DNA of 64,000 nucleotides from Rhodococcus sp. HNM0569 (GCF_012726205.1 NZ_JAASAE010000006.1:62001-126000), one strand, 5' to 3'; shown: positions 48,056 through 57,503, counted from the first letter of the stretch. Notes: a model not told the origin generated them from the letters alone. Made by a program: numbers and translations.

Positions 48056-49080
48056 GCGCGCACCCGGCTACGACGCAGGACGAGCAGGAAGAACGGTGCG
48101 CCGATCGCGGCCGTCACGACACCGATCGGCAGCTCGGCGGGCGACATGACGACGCGGGCGACGACATCCGCGAGCACGAGGAAAGCCGCACCCGCCATCA
48201 GCGAGACCGGCAGCAGCACACGGTGACCCGGGCCGACGAGCATGCGCACCGCGTGCGGCACGACGATGCCGACGAACCCGATCAGGCCGCTCGCGCTCAC
48301 GACGGCCGCGGTGCCGAGCGTCGCGAATGCGACGAGCACGAATCGCACGCGCGCGGGATCGATGCCGAGACTCGCGGCTTCGACGTCGCCGACGGCCATG
48401 ACGTCGAGCACGCGCCGGTACAGCAGGATGACGGCGGTCGAGACGACGACATACGGGAGCACCTCGAGCACGTCGTGCCAGCCGTCGGTACTGAGCCGCC
48501 CGAGCAGCCACGAGTACACCTGGCGCAGCGTGTCGTCGTAGAGCTGCTGGACGAATGTCTGCGCTGCGTTCGCGAAGGCCGCGACGGCGACGCCCGCGAG
48601 AACGACGACGACCTCGGAGCGCGCACCACCCACCGACCTGCCGAGCGTGTAGGTCGCGGCGACGGCGAGGATGCCGCCCGCGAATGCGGCGATCGGGACG
48701 CCCGCCGCGCCGACGACGCCGCCCGCGACGATCGCGAGCGTCGCGCCGAGCCCGGCCCCGCTCGACACACCGAGCAGGTAGGGGTCGGCGAGCGGGTTAC
48801 GGAAGACGCCCTGGTAGGCGGCGCCTGCAATCGCGAGCATCGCGCCGACGAGGAGCCCGAGCACGACCCGCGGCATCCGGATGTTCCACAGGATCGCGTC
48901 CTGCCGGGGCGTGAGCCCCGAATCGACGTCGACGAACGGCAGTGCGTCGACGAACTCGAGCGCCACGCCGCGCACGGTCAGCCCGGCCGGACCGACGAGC
49001 ACCCCGACGACGACGGCGACGACCAGCACCGCCGCGGTGACCGAGAGGGCGACGGCGGGCCGGCGGAGCGCATGTGTCAC
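48052..49080 (-). CDS. btuC: Corrinoid ABC transporter permease
   Basis: A 342-residue FecCD/BtuC-type permease with about nine to ten spans. Family signatures are RMPRVVLGLLVGAMLAIAGA near residue 70, NPLADPYLLGVSSGAGLGA, and the coupling and C-terminal segment GLIGFVGIVVPHAVRMLVG. GTG 49080 overlaps the binding-protein stop by four bases. Translation continues through overlaps into btuD and the fusion gene. Confidence 0.91.
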   Translation of the reverse strand: MTHALRRPAVALSVTAAVLVVAVVVGVLVGPAGLTVRGVALEFVDALPFVDVDSGLTPRQDAILWNIRMPRVVLGLLVGAMLAIAGAAYQGVFRNPLADPYLLGVSSGAGLGATLAIVAGGVVGAAGVPIAAFAGGILAVAATYTLGRSVGGARSEVVVVLAGVAVAAFANAAQTFVQQLYDDTLRQVYSWLLGRLSTDGWHDVLEVLPYVVVSTAVILLYRRVLDVMAVGDVEAASLGIDPARVRFVLVAFATLGTAAVVSASGLIGFVGIVVPHAVRMLVGPGHRVLLPVSLMAGAAFLVLADVVARVVMSPAELPIGVVTAAIGAPFFLLVLRRSRVRA

Positions 49081-50051
49081 CTCGGCGCGGACTCCGCAGG
49101 CACCGCCGACACGATCTGCCCGACCTGCCGCACGAGGTCGACGACGCGCGGGCCCCACCGGCTCGCGACGTCCGCGTCGAGCGGGTGGACGTTGCCGTCG
49201 CGCACCGCTGTGAGCTCGTTCCAGCCGGGCCGTGCGGCGACCACCTCGGGTGTCACCCCGCAACACTCCTGGTCGGCGAGGAAGATCAGGTCGGGATTCG
49301 CCGCGAGTATCGATTCGGCCGACAACTGCGGGTACGCGTCGGGGCCGGGCGCGATCGAACGCAGCCCGAGCATCGCGTACACACCGCCGATGAACGTGGT
49401 GTCGGCGATCGAGAAGTAGGTGTCGTCGAGTTCCTGGTAGTACGTGAGCGGCTGTGCGCGCGGCGGCAGGCCTGCGACGACGGCGTCGATGTCGCTGCGC
49501 ATGGACGCCACCACACCGGCCGCGTCGGCGACGTGCCCGGTGACGGCGCCGACGCGTTCGATCTGGGTGTAGACGTCGTCGAGCGTCGCGGCGGCGGGGA
49601 GCAACAGCGTCGGCACCTTCGCCCGCGCGAGACCCGCGACGAGGTCGCCCGCGTCGTCGGAGGCGACGACGAGGTCGGGCTCGTACCCGAGCACGGCCTC
49701 CACGTTCGGTGTGTATCCGGACAGCGACGTCGACGGCACGCCCTCCGGGTAGTTCGACTGGTCGTCGACGGCGACGACCTGGTCGCCCGCGCCCACCGCG
49801 TACAGCATCTCGGTGGCGCTGGGACTGAGCGAGACGATCGAGGCGGGCTGCGCGTCGATCGTGATCGTCGTATCGCCCGACGGCACGGTCAGCGGGTACG
49901 TGCCGTCGTTCTCGATCGTGCCCGCCGGCCGGTCGCCCCCGGTGTCCGACGAACACGCGCCGAGCGTGACCACGGCGACGAGCGCGAGGACGGCCGCGCG
50001 AAGACAGGTGACGCGCGAGGGGTTCGGGACGGACCGGGAGATGCGGAACAC
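49077..50051 (-). CDS. btuF: Corrinoid-binding lipoprotein
   Basis: A 324-residue periplasmic-binding-protein of the BtuF/FepB class with a lipoprotein signal (LGAC, Cys33). The fold begins PASIVSLSPSATEMLYAVGAGDQVVAVD, typical of BtuF-like proteins, and a Cys-Cys pair occurs in ADQECCGVTPE. I choose GTG 50051: TAGGCT (50065-50060) lies eight bases upstream, and this start gives a compact signal peptide; ATG 50078 is possible. No B12 riboswitch is recognisable upstream, consistent with a very short leader. First gene of btuF-btuC-btuD-MBL/cobU. Confidence 0.88.
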   Translation of the reverse strand: MFRISRSVPNPSRVTCLRAAVLALVAVVTLGACSSDTGGDRPAGTIENDGTYPLTVPSGDTTITIDAQPASIVSLSPSATEMLYAVGAGDQVVAVDDQSNYPEGVPSTSLSGYTPNVEAVLGYEPDLVVASDDAGDLVAGLARAKVPTLLLPAAATLDDVYTQIERVGAVTGHVADAAGVVASMRSDIDAVVAGLPPRAQPLTYYQELDDTYFSIADTTFIGGVYAMLGLRSIAPGPDAYPQLSAESILAANPDLIFLADQECCGVTPEVVAARPGWNELTAVRDGNVHPLDADVASRWGPRVVDLVRQVGQIVSAVPAESAPR

Positions 50052-50199
50052 AGTGCGCCAGCCTATCGGGTGGGACATGTCACGACTCGTGTGCCGCGAC
50101 GGCGATACCGGCACGATGCGTGACACAATCGACATCAGCGCTCTCTCGTCGGAGAACCCACAGCGAAGACGCCACGAAACACACCGCTCACGAGGCAGG

Positions 50200-51042
50200 A
50201 TGAATCCGGTGTTCGACGCCCATCTGCATATCATCGATCCCAGGTTTCCCCTGGTCGAGAACCATGGGTACCTGCCCGAACCGTTCACCATCGACGACTA
50301 CCGCGCACGCACGGCCCACCTAGGCGTCACCGGGGGCGCCGTCGTCACCGCGTCGTACCAGAACATGAGCCAGGAGCACCTGGTCGCCGCCCTCGAACAG
50401 CTCGGCCCGGGCTGGGTGGGCGTCGCGCAGCTGAGCTCCGACGCCACCGACCGCGACATCCTCGAACTCGACCGAGCGGGTGTGCGGGCGGTGCGGTTCA
50501 ACCTGCGACGCAGCGCGACCGACCTCAAGAAGCTCACCGAGCAGGCTCTGCGCGCGTACGACCTCGCGGGCTGGCATGCCGAGTTCTACGTCGACGCGAC
50601 GCTGCTGCTCTCGCTCGAGCCGGTGTTCGCGAAGCTGCCCGCGGTCAGCATCGACCATCTCGGCATGTCCACGCGGGGCCTGCCGTACCTGCTCGACCTC
50701 GTGGCCCGCGGTGTCCGCGTCAAGGCCACGGGCTTCGGTCGGGCCACCATCGACGACGTCGGCGACGTGCTGCGCCGGATCCACGAGGTCGATCCGCACG
50801 CCCTGATGTTCGGCACGGACCTTCCCGGCAGCCGTGCGCGACGTGTCTTCGAGGACTCGGACGTCGACCTGGTGCGCGACGCGATCGGCGACGCCGACCT
50901 GCACGCGGTGCTCGAGGACAACGCGCGCACCTGGTACCGCTGCCCTTCCCGGTCGGAGAGTCCTTCCCGTGCGGACGACCCCGTCGACCTGCAGCCGGTG
51001 CGGCGGCCTGTGCTCACCGGCCGAGGCGACCACACGCGATGA
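50200..51042 (+). CDS. Amidohydrolase family 2 protein
   Basis: A 280-residue TIM-barrel metal hydrolase or decarboxylase: FDAHLHIIDPRFP at the N-terminus (HxH metal ligands), SIDHLGM in mid-barrel and MFGTDLPG near the end (metal-binding Asp). Relatives open lactones, hydrolyse dicarboxylate rings or decarboxylate aromatics. The C-terminal about 30 residues are a polar extension beyond the barrel. The stop overlaps the next gene by four bases. First of a four-gene operon with flavin- and F420-type oxidoreductases. Confidence 0.85.
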   Translation: MNPVFDAHLHIIDPRFPLVENHGYLPEPFTIDDYRARTAHLGVTGGAVVTASYQNMSQEHLVAALEQLGPGWVGVAQLSSDATDRDILELDRAGVRAVRFNLRRSATDLKKLTEQALRAYDLAGWHAEFYVDATLLLSLEPVFAKLPAVSIDHLGMSTRGLPYLLDLVARGVRVKATGFGRATIDDVGDVLRRIHEVDPHALMFGTDLPGSRARRVFEDSDVDLVRDAIGDADLHAVLEDNARTWYRCPSRSESPSRADDPVDLQPVRRPVLTGRGDHTR

Positions 51043-52511
51043 CCCGCACCGCCGTCGTCGTGGGCAGCGGGCCGAACGGTCTCGCCGCGGCGATCGCCCT
51101 CGCGCGCGGCGACGTCGACGTGCACGTCGTCGAGGCGGCGGACACGATCGGTGGCGGCGCGCGCACCACCGAGTACCTCGCGCCGGGGCTGCTGCACGAC
51201 GACTGCGCGGCGTTCCATCCGACCGGCGCCGCGTCGCCGTGGTTCCGCGAACTCGACCGCGAATTCGACCTCGCGGCGCACGGTCTCGAGTGGGCGTATC
51301 CGGAGATCGACCTCGCGCATCCGCTGGACCACGGCGACGCCGCGCTGCTGTACCGCGACCTGGACCGCACGTGCGACGGCCTCGGCGTCGACGGCGGCCG
51401 GTGGCGGCGGGTGTTCGGACCGCTCGCGCGCAACTTCGACGCCTTGGCCGACGACGTGCTGGCGCCGATCGTCGGGGTGCCGCGTCACCCGCTGCTGCTC
51501 GCGCGCTTCGGCGTCGCCGCGGCACTGCCCGCGACGGTCCTCGCCCGCACGTGGCGCACGCCTGCGGCACGCGCCCTGTTCGGCGGGGTCGCGGCCCACA
51601 AGTTCGGATCGCTCCGGGGCCCGCTGACGAGCGCCGTCGGCATGCTGCTCACCACGGCGGCCCACGCGCAGGGGTGGCCCGTCGCACGCGGCGGCACGCA
51701 CGCGATCACCCGGGCGCTCGCCTCGATCCTCACCGAACTCGGCGGCACGATCGAAACCGGCCGCACCGTCGAGACGCTCGGCGATGCCGTCCGCCCCGGC
51801 GACGGCCGGCCGGATGCCGTACTGCTCGACGTCACGCCGAGCGGGGCACACCGGATTCTCGGCGACGCGCTCCCCCGCCGCATCGCGCGCGCATACCGGC
51901 ACTACCGATTCGGCCCCGCCGCGTTCAAGGTCGACTTCGCGGTGCGCGGCACGGCCCCCGGCGACGTCGTGCCGTGGGCGAATCCCGCGGTGCGTCGCGC
52001 GGGCACGATCCATCTGGGTGGCACTCTCGACGAGATCGCGGCGGCCGAGGACGCGACGGTGCGCGGTGCGATGCCGGAGGCTCCGTTCGTTCTGGTCGGC
52101 CAGCAGTTCGTGTCCGATCCGTCGCGCTCGGCGGGCGATCTGCATCCCCTGTGGGCGTACGCTCATGTGCCGCATGCTTTTCCGGGCGACGTGACCGAAG
52201 CGGTCGCCGCGCAGATCGAGCGTTTCGCGCCGGGTTTCCGCGACCGGGTCGTCGCTACGCATGTCCGGTCCGCACCGGAGATGCAGGCGTACAACCTCAA
52301 CAACGTCGGCGGCGACGTCGTCGGCGGGGCCAACACGGCCTGGCAGTTCGTCGCGCGTCCGCGGCTGAGCCCGGCGCCGTACCGTACCGGAGTGCCCGGC
52401 GTGTACCTGTGCTCGTCGTCGACTCCTCCCGGCGGTGGCGTACACGGCATGTGCGGTTTCCACGCGGCGCGCACCGCGCTCGCGGACGGCTCGCGCTCCG
52501 GGTCCCGCTGA
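51039..52511 (+). CDS. Phytoene-desaturase-like FAD oxidoreductase
   Basis: A 490-residue NAD(P)/FAD-dependent amine-oxidase-fold protein. The dinucleotide site is VVVGSGPNGLAAAIALA followed by the Glu of VVEAADTIGGGARTTE; the C-terminal FAD signature is GVYLCSSSTPPGGGVHGMCG. It resembles carotenoid/retinol desaturases of the CrtI-like NAD(P)/FAD family, but no carotenoid genes are nearby, so the substrate is open. The ATGA overlap couples it to the amidohydrolase gene. Confidence 0.87.
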   Translation: MTRTAVVVGSGPNGLAAAIALARGDVDVHVVEAADTIGGGARTTEYLAPGLLHDDCAAFHPTGAASPWFRELDREFDLAAHGLEWAYPEIDLAHPLDHGDAALLYRDLDRTCDGLGVDGGRWRRVFGPLARNFDALADDVLAPIVGVPRHPLLLARFGVAAALPATVLARTWRTPAARALFGGVAAHKFGSLRGPLTSAVGMLLTTAAHAQGWPVARGGTHAITRALASILTELGGTIETGRTVETLGDAVRPGDGRPDAVLLDVTPSGAHRILGDALPRRIARAYRHYRFGPAAFKVDFAVRGTAPGDVVPWANPAVRRAGTIHLGGTLDEIAAAEDATVRGAMPEAPFVLVGQQFVSDPSRSAGDLHPLWAYAHVPHAFPGDVTEAVAAQIERFAPGFRDRVVATHVRSAPEMQAYNLNNVGGDVVGGANTAWQFVARPRLSPAPYRTGVPGVYLCSSSTPPGGGVHGMCGFHAARTALADGSRSGSR

Positions 52512-52576
52512 GCGGCACCGGCCGCCGCGCACTGGTGTCCCGCGTGCGAGGTTGACGCGGTCACGGAGGGAGCCGC

Positions 52577-53512
52577 ATGCAGATCGGTCTGAACGTCCTC
52601 GGCGCCGAGCGTCTCTACGACGGCACGGTGCGCCCGGTGCTCGAGTTGGCCGCGGCCGCGGATCGCGCGGGTGTCGACATGATCTCGACGGGCGATCACC
52701 TGGGCTTCGACGCGCACGCCCACGCCGAGCGGGTCCGGACGCACGGCTTCCCGTTTCCACTGGACCACGACTGGTACGAGCCGATGTCGTTGCTCTCGGC
52801 GATCGCGGCCGTCACCGAGCGGGTGCAACTGAACGTGTCGGTGCTGATCGCGACGCTGCGACCGCCCGTGCTGCTGGCGAAGCAGGTCGCGACGCTCGAC
52901 GCGCTGTCCGGCGGGCGCGCCGCGATCGGGCTGGGCGTGGGCTGGCAGGAAGCCGAATACGCCGCCGCAGGCGTGCCGTTCGATCGACGCTTCGGCCGGC
53001 TCGAGGACACCGTCCGCGCGTGCCGCGAACTGTGGACGCGCGCACCCGCCGAGTTCCGCGGCCGCGACTTCGCGTTCGACCGCTTCCACGCGCTTCCGTT
53101 CCCGGAGCAGACACGGGTGCCGGTGATCCTCGGGTTCGCGCCGAGCGCACGCAATTTCGCGCGTCTCGCGCGTGTGGCCGACGGCTGGACCGTCAACCCG
53201 GCGGACCTGCCGTCGTTCGCGGACGGTGTCGCCTTGCTCCGCGAGACATTCGCCGAGCACGGCCGCGATCCGCTCTCGCCGGTCGTGCAGGTGTCGGTGT
53301 CGCCGGAGCGCCGCGCCGACGGATCCGTCGACTACGACGCGACCGCGGACAGAGCCCTCTCCCTGCATGCGGCCGGCGCCACCGTGGTCGTATTCCGGCC
53401 CTGCGTGTTCTGCGCTGCCGGACACGAGATCCCGCAGTTCCTCGAGTGGGCCGTCGAACTGAAGAATGCCGTCGCCGGCACGACTGTCCCCGAGCGAGAG
53501 GAACGAGCATGA
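52577..53512 (+). CDS. LLM-class F420-dependent oxidoreductase
   Basis: A 311-residue luciferase-like TIM barrel. Motifs are STGDHLGFDAHA near residue 40, LLAKQVATLDALSGGRAAIGLGVGW in the cofactor region, and VPVILGFAPSARNFARLARVADGW in the second half, as in F420-dependent enzymes of mycolata. GGAGGGAG sits four bases before the ATG. The stop overlaps the SnoaL-like gene. Probably part of a catabolic route; substrate unknown. Confidence 0.87.
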   Translation: MQIGLNVLGAERLYDGTVRPVLELAAAADRAGVDMISTGDHLGFDAHAHAERVRTHGFPFPLDHDWYEPMSLLSAIAAVTERVQLNVSVLIATLRPPVLLAKQVATLDALSGGRAAIGLGVGWQEAEYAAAGVPFDRRFGRLEDTVRACRELWTRAPAEFRGRDFAFDRFHALPFPEQTRVPVILGFAPSARNFARLARVADGWTVNPADLPSFADGVALLRETFAEHGRDPLSPVVQVSVSPERRADGSVDYDATADRALSLHAAGATVVVFRPCVFCAAGHEIPQFLEWAVELKNAVAGTTVPEREERA

Positions 53513-54027
53513 CGACACCGGAGAACGCAGTCGCGGCACTGCTCGACAAGCAGGCGATCCACGAGGTCGTGATGCGCTACTGCCGCGGCATCGACCGCCT
53601 CGACTTCGATCTCGTGCGCAGCGCGTACCACCCCGACGGGATCGACCATCACACCGGATTCGACGGGCCCGTCGACGATTTCGTCGCGTGGGTCGCACCG
53701 AAGCTGCGTGCGATCGGCGGCACGATGCACCACGTCGGCAATCACCTCGTCGAGCTGCGCGGCGACCACGCCGTGAGCGAGACGTACTGCACCGCGGCGC
53801 ACTGGGGCGGCGGCGACGGCATCGGCATGGTCGATTTCACGAGCGGCTGCCGCTACGTCGACCTGATGGAACGCCGCGACGGTGTGTGGGCCATCGCCGA
53901 ACGGTGGGCAGTGCGTGAGTGGACCCGCTCGGACGCCGGGCGGCTCACCGTGCCCGAGAGCGCGGGGCCGCGTGGTCGCCGCGACGGGTCCGACCCGCTC
54001 GACTCCGCGTCGGCCCGGCTCGCCTGA
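53509..54027 (+). CDS. SnoaL-like/NTF2-fold protein
   Basis: A 172-residue cone-shaped NTF2-fold protein of the SnoaL_4 type: LLDKQAIHEVVMRYCRGIDRLDFDLV is the N-terminal helix motif with its Asp, followed by TMHHVGNHLVEL and WAIAERWAVREW. Relatives are small isomerases, dehydratases or dioxygenase beta-subunit-like proteins. No enzyme activity can be assigned. Last gene of the 50.2-54.0 kb operon. Confidence 0.85.
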   Translation: MTTPENAVAALLDKQAIHEVVMRYCRGIDRLDFDLVRSAYHPDGIDHHTGFDGPVDDFVAWVAPKLRAIGGTMHHVGNHLVELRGDHAVSETYCTAAHWGGGDGIGMVDFTSGCRYVDLMERRDGVWAIAERWAVREWTRSDAGRLTVPESAGPRGRRDGSDPLDSASARLA

Positions 54028-54044
54028 CCCGGCCGTCGGGGCCG

Positions 54045-55253
54045 CTACCGCACCGGCCGCACGCGGGACGCGGCGGTGCGCGCACGGTCGCGCGCGACGT
54101 CGACATCGGGGCCGGTCGCCACGGCGACACCCATGCGTCGCCTCGCGAAGCTCTCGGGCTTGCCGAACAACCGCAAGTCGGTCTCGGGCACCGACAACGC
54201 GTCGGCGACGCCCTCGAACGCGATGCCGACGGCGTCGACCCCGCCGTACACGACGGCCGAGGCACCGGCGAACAGCTGCGTGGTGTCGACCGGCAGGCCG
54301 AGCACGGCGCGCGCATGCAGCTCGAACTCCGACTGCCGCTGCGTCGCGAGGGTCACCAGCCCGGTGTCGTGCGGACGCGGGCTCACCTCCGAGAAGTACA
54401 CGTCGTCGCCCGCGACGAACAGCTCGACGCCGAACACGCCCCGACCGCCGAGCGCGGCGGTGATGCGCTGCGCGACGTCGCGCGCCCCGGCCAGCGCGGC
54501 GGGCGTCATCGCCTGCGGCTGCCACGACTCGATGTAGTCGCCCGCGTCCTGCAGGTGCCCGATCGGCTCGCAGAACCAGGTGCCGGTCTCGCCGTCGGAG
54601 CCGAGCGCACGCACGGTGAGCTGGGTGATCTCGTAGTCGAACCGCACGAACCCCTCGACGATGACACGCCCGGAGTTCACCCGTCCGCCCGCCATCGCGT
54701 AGTCCCACGCGGCGTCGACGTCGTCGGCACCGTGCACGGTGGACTGCCCCTTGCCCGACGACGACATCACCGGCTTGACGATGCACGGGTACCCGATGCG
54801 CTCGGCCGCCGCGGCAAGCTCGTCGCGCGTCCCGGCGAACTCGTAGGGCGAAGTCGGCAGGCCCAGCTCTTCGGCGGCGAGGCGCCGGATGCCTTCCCGG
54901 TTCATCGTCAGCTGCGTCGCACGCGCGGTGGGCACGACGACCGCGACCCCGTCGGCTTCGACGTCGGCGAGCACGCCGGTCGCGATCGCTTCGATCTCGG
55001 GCACGACGTAGTCGGGCTGTTCCTGGTCGATCACGGCGCGTAAGGCAACCGGATCGCTCATGTCGATCGCGTGGCTGCGATGAGCCACCTGATGCCCCGG
55101 CGCGCCCGCGTACCGGTCGACCGCGACGACCTCGACGCCGAGACGCTGGAAGGCGATGATCACCTCCTTGCCGAGTTCGCCTGCACCCAGCAGCATCACC
55201 TTGGTGGCCGACGGGCTGAGCGGGGTTCCGAGACGTCCGGCGGGGTTGGTCAT
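54045..55253 (-). CDS. purT: Formate-dependent GAR transformylase PurT
   Basis: Uses formate and ATP to formylate glycinamide ribonucleotide in purine synthesis. The 402-residue ATP-grasp protein has the N-terminal [13 protein letters not shown], the ATP-grasp loops [12 protein letters not shown] and GVELFVAG, and [18 protein letters not shown] 55253 follows TACCCT (55266-55261) by seven bases, a leaderless pattern. In M. tuberculosis purT lies beside the rhodanese-metZ pair; here about 12 kb intervene. Confidence 0.94.
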   Translation of the reverse strand: MTNPAGRLGTPLSPSATKVMLLGAGELGKEVIIAFQRLGVEVVAVDRYAGAPGHQVAHRSHAIDMSDPVALRAVIDQEQPDYVVPEIEAIATGVLADVEADGVAVVVPTARATQLTMNREGIRRLAAEELGLPTSPYEFAGTRDELAAAAERIGYPCIVKPVMSSSGKGQSTVHGADDVDAAWDYAMAGGRVNSGRVIVEGFVRFDYEITQLTVRALGSDGETGTWFCEPIGHLQDAGDYIESWQPQAMTPAALAGARDVAQRITAALGGRGVFGVELFVAGDDVYFSEVSPRPHDTGLVTLATQRQSEFELHARAVLGLPVDTTQLFAGASAVVYGGVDAVGIAFEGVADALSVPETDLRLFGKPESFARRRMGVAVATGPDVDVARDRARTAASRVRPVR

Positions 55254-55293
55254 GGCGCCAAGGGTATCGGGCGGCGACGTCGGCGGCGGGCGC

Positions 55294-55668
55294 TCACCTC
55301 GGCTGGAACAGCGACAGCACGTTGCCGTGCGGGTCGCGGAACCACGCCACCCGCGTGCCGTCCGGCGCGGGCCACACCCCGTTGTCGTCCTGCCCGAGAC
55401 CGCGATAGCGCGTGAACTCGATGCCGCGGGCCTCGAGGTGCGCGACGGACGCGTCGATGTCGTCGACCGCCCATCCGAGCACGGTGTACCCGGTTTCGGC
55501 CTTGTGCTGCACGAGCGTGACCCGCAGCGGGGCGCCGCCGCCGTCGAGCAGCAGCGCGAAGTCGGTGCGTTCGGTCAGCTCCAAGCCGAGCACGTCGACG
55601 TAGAACATGCGCGACACGTCGAGATCGGTGCTCGCGACGAAGCCGACGATCCGGCCCGGGAACGACAT
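55294..55668 (-). CDS. VOC/glyoxalase-fold protein
   Basis: A 124-residue single VOC-domain protein: [24 protein letters not shown] is the first beta-alpha unit, and [14 protein letters not shown] is the C-terminal metal-ligand segment. It could be a dioxygenase, isomerase or antibiotic-binding protein; metal ligands at other positions are uncertain. ATG 55668 fits the family start; the longer frame from 55764 is rejected because it adds unrelated sequence. Confidence 0.82.
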   Translation of the reverse strand: MSFPGRIVGFVASTDLDVSRMFYVDVLGLELTERTDFALLLDGGGAPLRVTLVQHKAETGYTVLGWAVDDIDASVAHLEARGIEFTRYRGLGQDDNGVWPAPDGTRVAWFRDPHGNVLSLFQPR

Positions 55669-55783
55669 GAATCCACTGTGCGCTCCCACCACCGGTGTCG
55701 GCGGGGTTTTCGGGTGAACGCGGAATCGGGCACACTCGAGCGGGGCGAGTGACCCCGCGCACACGTCCGCGGCGAATACGCGT

Positions 55784-55789
55784 TAACGT
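55784..55789 (+). promoter_or_regulatory. -10 box for the racemase gene
   Basis: TAACGT, about 40 bases before GTG 55829, leaves a short leader that contains the GAGGAAG ribosome-binding site. Confidence 0.4.
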
Positions 55790-55828
55790 CGCGGCAGCAG
55801 CAGACCATTCACGAAACGAGGAAGTCGC

Positions 55829-56929
55829 GTGTCAGCACAAGCAGCACCGCAGTCGGGCCCGCTGGCGGGCGTCAAGGTCGTCGAGTTCGCGGGCCTCGGG
55901 CCCGGGCCGCACGCGGCCACTCTGCTCGCCGACCTCGGCGCCGACGTCGTGTGCGTCCAGCGTCCTGGCCTGATCCCGGGCGAGGGCCAGTCGCACGACC
56001 AGATCAAGCGTGGCCGCCGCGTCGTCGAGGCCGACCTGAAGGATCCCGCCCAGATCGAGAAGGTCCTCGACCTGATCGAGCGCGCCGACGTCGTCCTCGA
56101 AGGCTTCCGCCCCGGGGTCACCGAGCGTATGGGCCTCGGGCCGGACCTGTGCCTCGAACGCAATCCGCGGCTCGTGTACGGCCGCATGACCGGCTGGGGC
56201 CAGGAGGGGCCGCTCGCGTCGGCCGCGGGCCACGACATCAACTACATCTCGCTCACCGGCATCCTGCACGCCGTCGGCCGCAAGGGCGAGCGCCCGGTGC
56301 CGCCGCTCAACATGGTGGGCGACTTCGGCGGCGGGTCGATGTTCCTCGTGACGGGCATCCTCGCCGCACTCGTCGAACGGCAGACGTCCGGCAAGGGTCA
56401 GGTCATCGATGCCGCGATGGTCGACGGTGCGCTCGCGCTGTCGCACATGATGTGGGCGTTCCGCGGCCGCGGCGTGTGGTCGGACGAGCGGGGCGTCAAC
56501 CTGCTCGACACCGGCGCGCCGTTCTACGACACGTACGAGACCTCCGACGGCAAGTACATGGCGGTCGGCTCGATCGAGCCGCAGTTCTACGCGCTGCTGC
56601 TGAAGGGCCTCGAGCTCGACCCCGCCGACCTGCCGAACCAGATGGACGTCTCGAAGTGGGGCGAGATGAAGAAGCTGTTCGCCGACAAGTTCGCGTCCAA
56701 GACGCGCGACGAGTGGACGGAGATCTTCCTGGGCACCGATGCGTGCGTCAGCCCGGTACTCACGTTCGCCGAGGCACCCACCAACGAGCACATCGCGGCG
56801 CGGGGCTCCCTGATCGAACTCGACGGCGTCACACAGCATTTCCCGGCACCGAGGTTCTCGCGCACCCAGCCCGAGACCCCCAGCGCCCCGGCGCGCGACG
56901 CCGTCGACATCGATTCCCTCTGGCGCTGA
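55829..56929 (+). CDS. mcr: Alpha-methylacyl-CoA racemase
   Basis: A CoA-transferase family III fold enzyme that epimerises 2-methylacyl-CoA thioesters, needed for oxidation of branched and sterol side chains. 366 residues. The racemase catalytic His is in [13 protein letters not shown] and the catalytic Asp in [11 protein letters not shown], both as in mycobacterial [20 protein letters not shown] near residue 30 is the CoA-binding part. GTG 55829 has GAGGAAG upstream. Formyl-CoA-transferase activity is less likely because of the racemase-type His/Asp pair. Confidence 0.9.
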   Translation: MSAQAAPQSGPLAGVKVVEFAGLGPGPHAATLLADLGADVVCVQRPGLIPGEGQSHDQIKRGRRVVEADLKDPAQIEKVLDLIERADVVLEGFRPGVTERMGLGPDLCLERNPRLVYGRMTGWGQEGPLASAAGHDINYISLTGILHAVGRKGERPVPPLNMVGDFGGGSMFLVTGILAALVERQTSGKGQVIDAAMVDGALALSHMMWAFRGRGVWSDERGVNLLDTGAPFYDTYETSDGKYMAVGSIEPQFYALLLKGLELDPADLPNQMDVSKWGEMKKLFADKFASKTRDEWTEIFLGTDACVSPVLTFAEAPTNEHIAARGSLIELDGVTQHFPAPRFSRTQPETPSAPARDAVDIDSLWR

Positions 56930-56939
56930 CCCCGCTCCC

Positions 56940-57007
56940 CTCGTGAGCTCCGCGAAGCTCGGCACTCGTGAGCTCTGCGAACCTCACCCTCGTGAGCACT
57001 TTGCGAG
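56940..57007. repeat. 24-25-bp imperfect direct repeats after mcr
   Basis: Three copies beginning CTCGTGAGC occur at 56940, 56965 and 56989 (TCGTGAGCT or TCGTGAGCA core, then a TGCGA-like segment). The third copy supplies the left arm of the adjacent hairpin. Confidence 0.7.
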
Positions 57008-57036
57008 TGTGGGCACGCTTGTTTCGCTCACGAGGG
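56987..57036. terminator. Convergent terminator, mcr and the small-protein operon
   Basis: CCCTCGTGAGC and its exact complement (11 bp) enclose a 28-nt loop. The right arm contains the stop codon of the leftward 57028 gene, so the structure can serve both strands. Confidence 0.55.
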
Positions 57037-57375
57037 GGTATGGGCGGCGGCCACGATCAGGTGCGCACGCTCGATGCCCTCGCGAAAACCCGCACCACGA
57101 TCGGTCGACGCGTCGACCGCGCCCGCACGCTCCCCCAGTGCGGACGCCACGGCGGTGAGCACCTTGCGCACCCGCTCCGCCGCGTCGTCCTCGCCACGCC
57201 TTCCGAACTGGCCTGCGTGCCGCGCCTGCTCGTCGAGGAGCGACAGCTTCGCCGCGAGCAAGCCCGACCGGAAACCGCGTGCCGCATCCGCGGTACCCGG
57301 CCGGGACGCGACCTCGTCGTCGATCCGGGCGCACAGGCGCCCGACCTCACGCGACAACTCATGCACGGCAGTCAC
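57028..57375 (-). CDS. Small helical protein C of a three-gene cluster
   Basis: A 112-115-residue predicted all-helical protein of unknown family. It has the motif G-F-R-S-G-L-L-A-A followed by L-D-E-Q-A-R (about residues 34-52) and a second AGFREG near residue 98. The first motif is shared with protein A two genes upstream, which suggests a duplicated domain. The start is GTG 57375, overlapping the preceding stop as GTGA, or GTG 57366, for which GGAGGTGA gives better spacing. No signal peptide or membrane span. Confidence 0.62.
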   Translation of the reverse strand: MTAVHELSREVGRLCARIDDEVASRPGTADAARGFRSGLLAAKLSLLDEQARHAGQFGRRGEDDAAERVRKVLTAVASALGERAGAVDASTDRGAGFREGIERAHLIVAAAHTPS

Positions 57376-57503
57376 CTCCGTTCCGGTTTCCGGGCCCGCC
57401 TGCCGTCGTGCTCCGCCGCTTTCTTCTCCCGCTTCGCTGCGCGACGCTCGGCGAGCGTCGATGCGGATGTGCGGGGGCGTTTGCCCCGGGACTTGTCTCC
57501 CAT
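57372..57503 (-). CDS. 43-residue basic protein, middle gene of the small-protein cluster
   Basis: A tiny protein with 16 Arg/Lys in 43 residues, starting MGDKSRGKRPR and ending in KPERR, with LAERRAAKREKKAAEH as a predicted helix. AAGGAG lies six bases before the ATG, the ATG overlaps the upstream stop by one base (TGATG), and its own stop overlaps the next possible start. Coupling on both sides makes it a likely real gene. It may bind nucleic acid or the acidic partner proteins; this is inference. Confidence 0.55.
   Translation of the reverse strand: MGDKSRGKRPRTSASTLAERRAAKREKKAAEHDGRRARKPERR

Noticed and set aside
50052-50199. Possible B12 riboswitch upstream of btuF
   Set aside because: No B12-box core is recognisable and the predicted transcript start lies at or next to the GTG, leaving no room for a leader.
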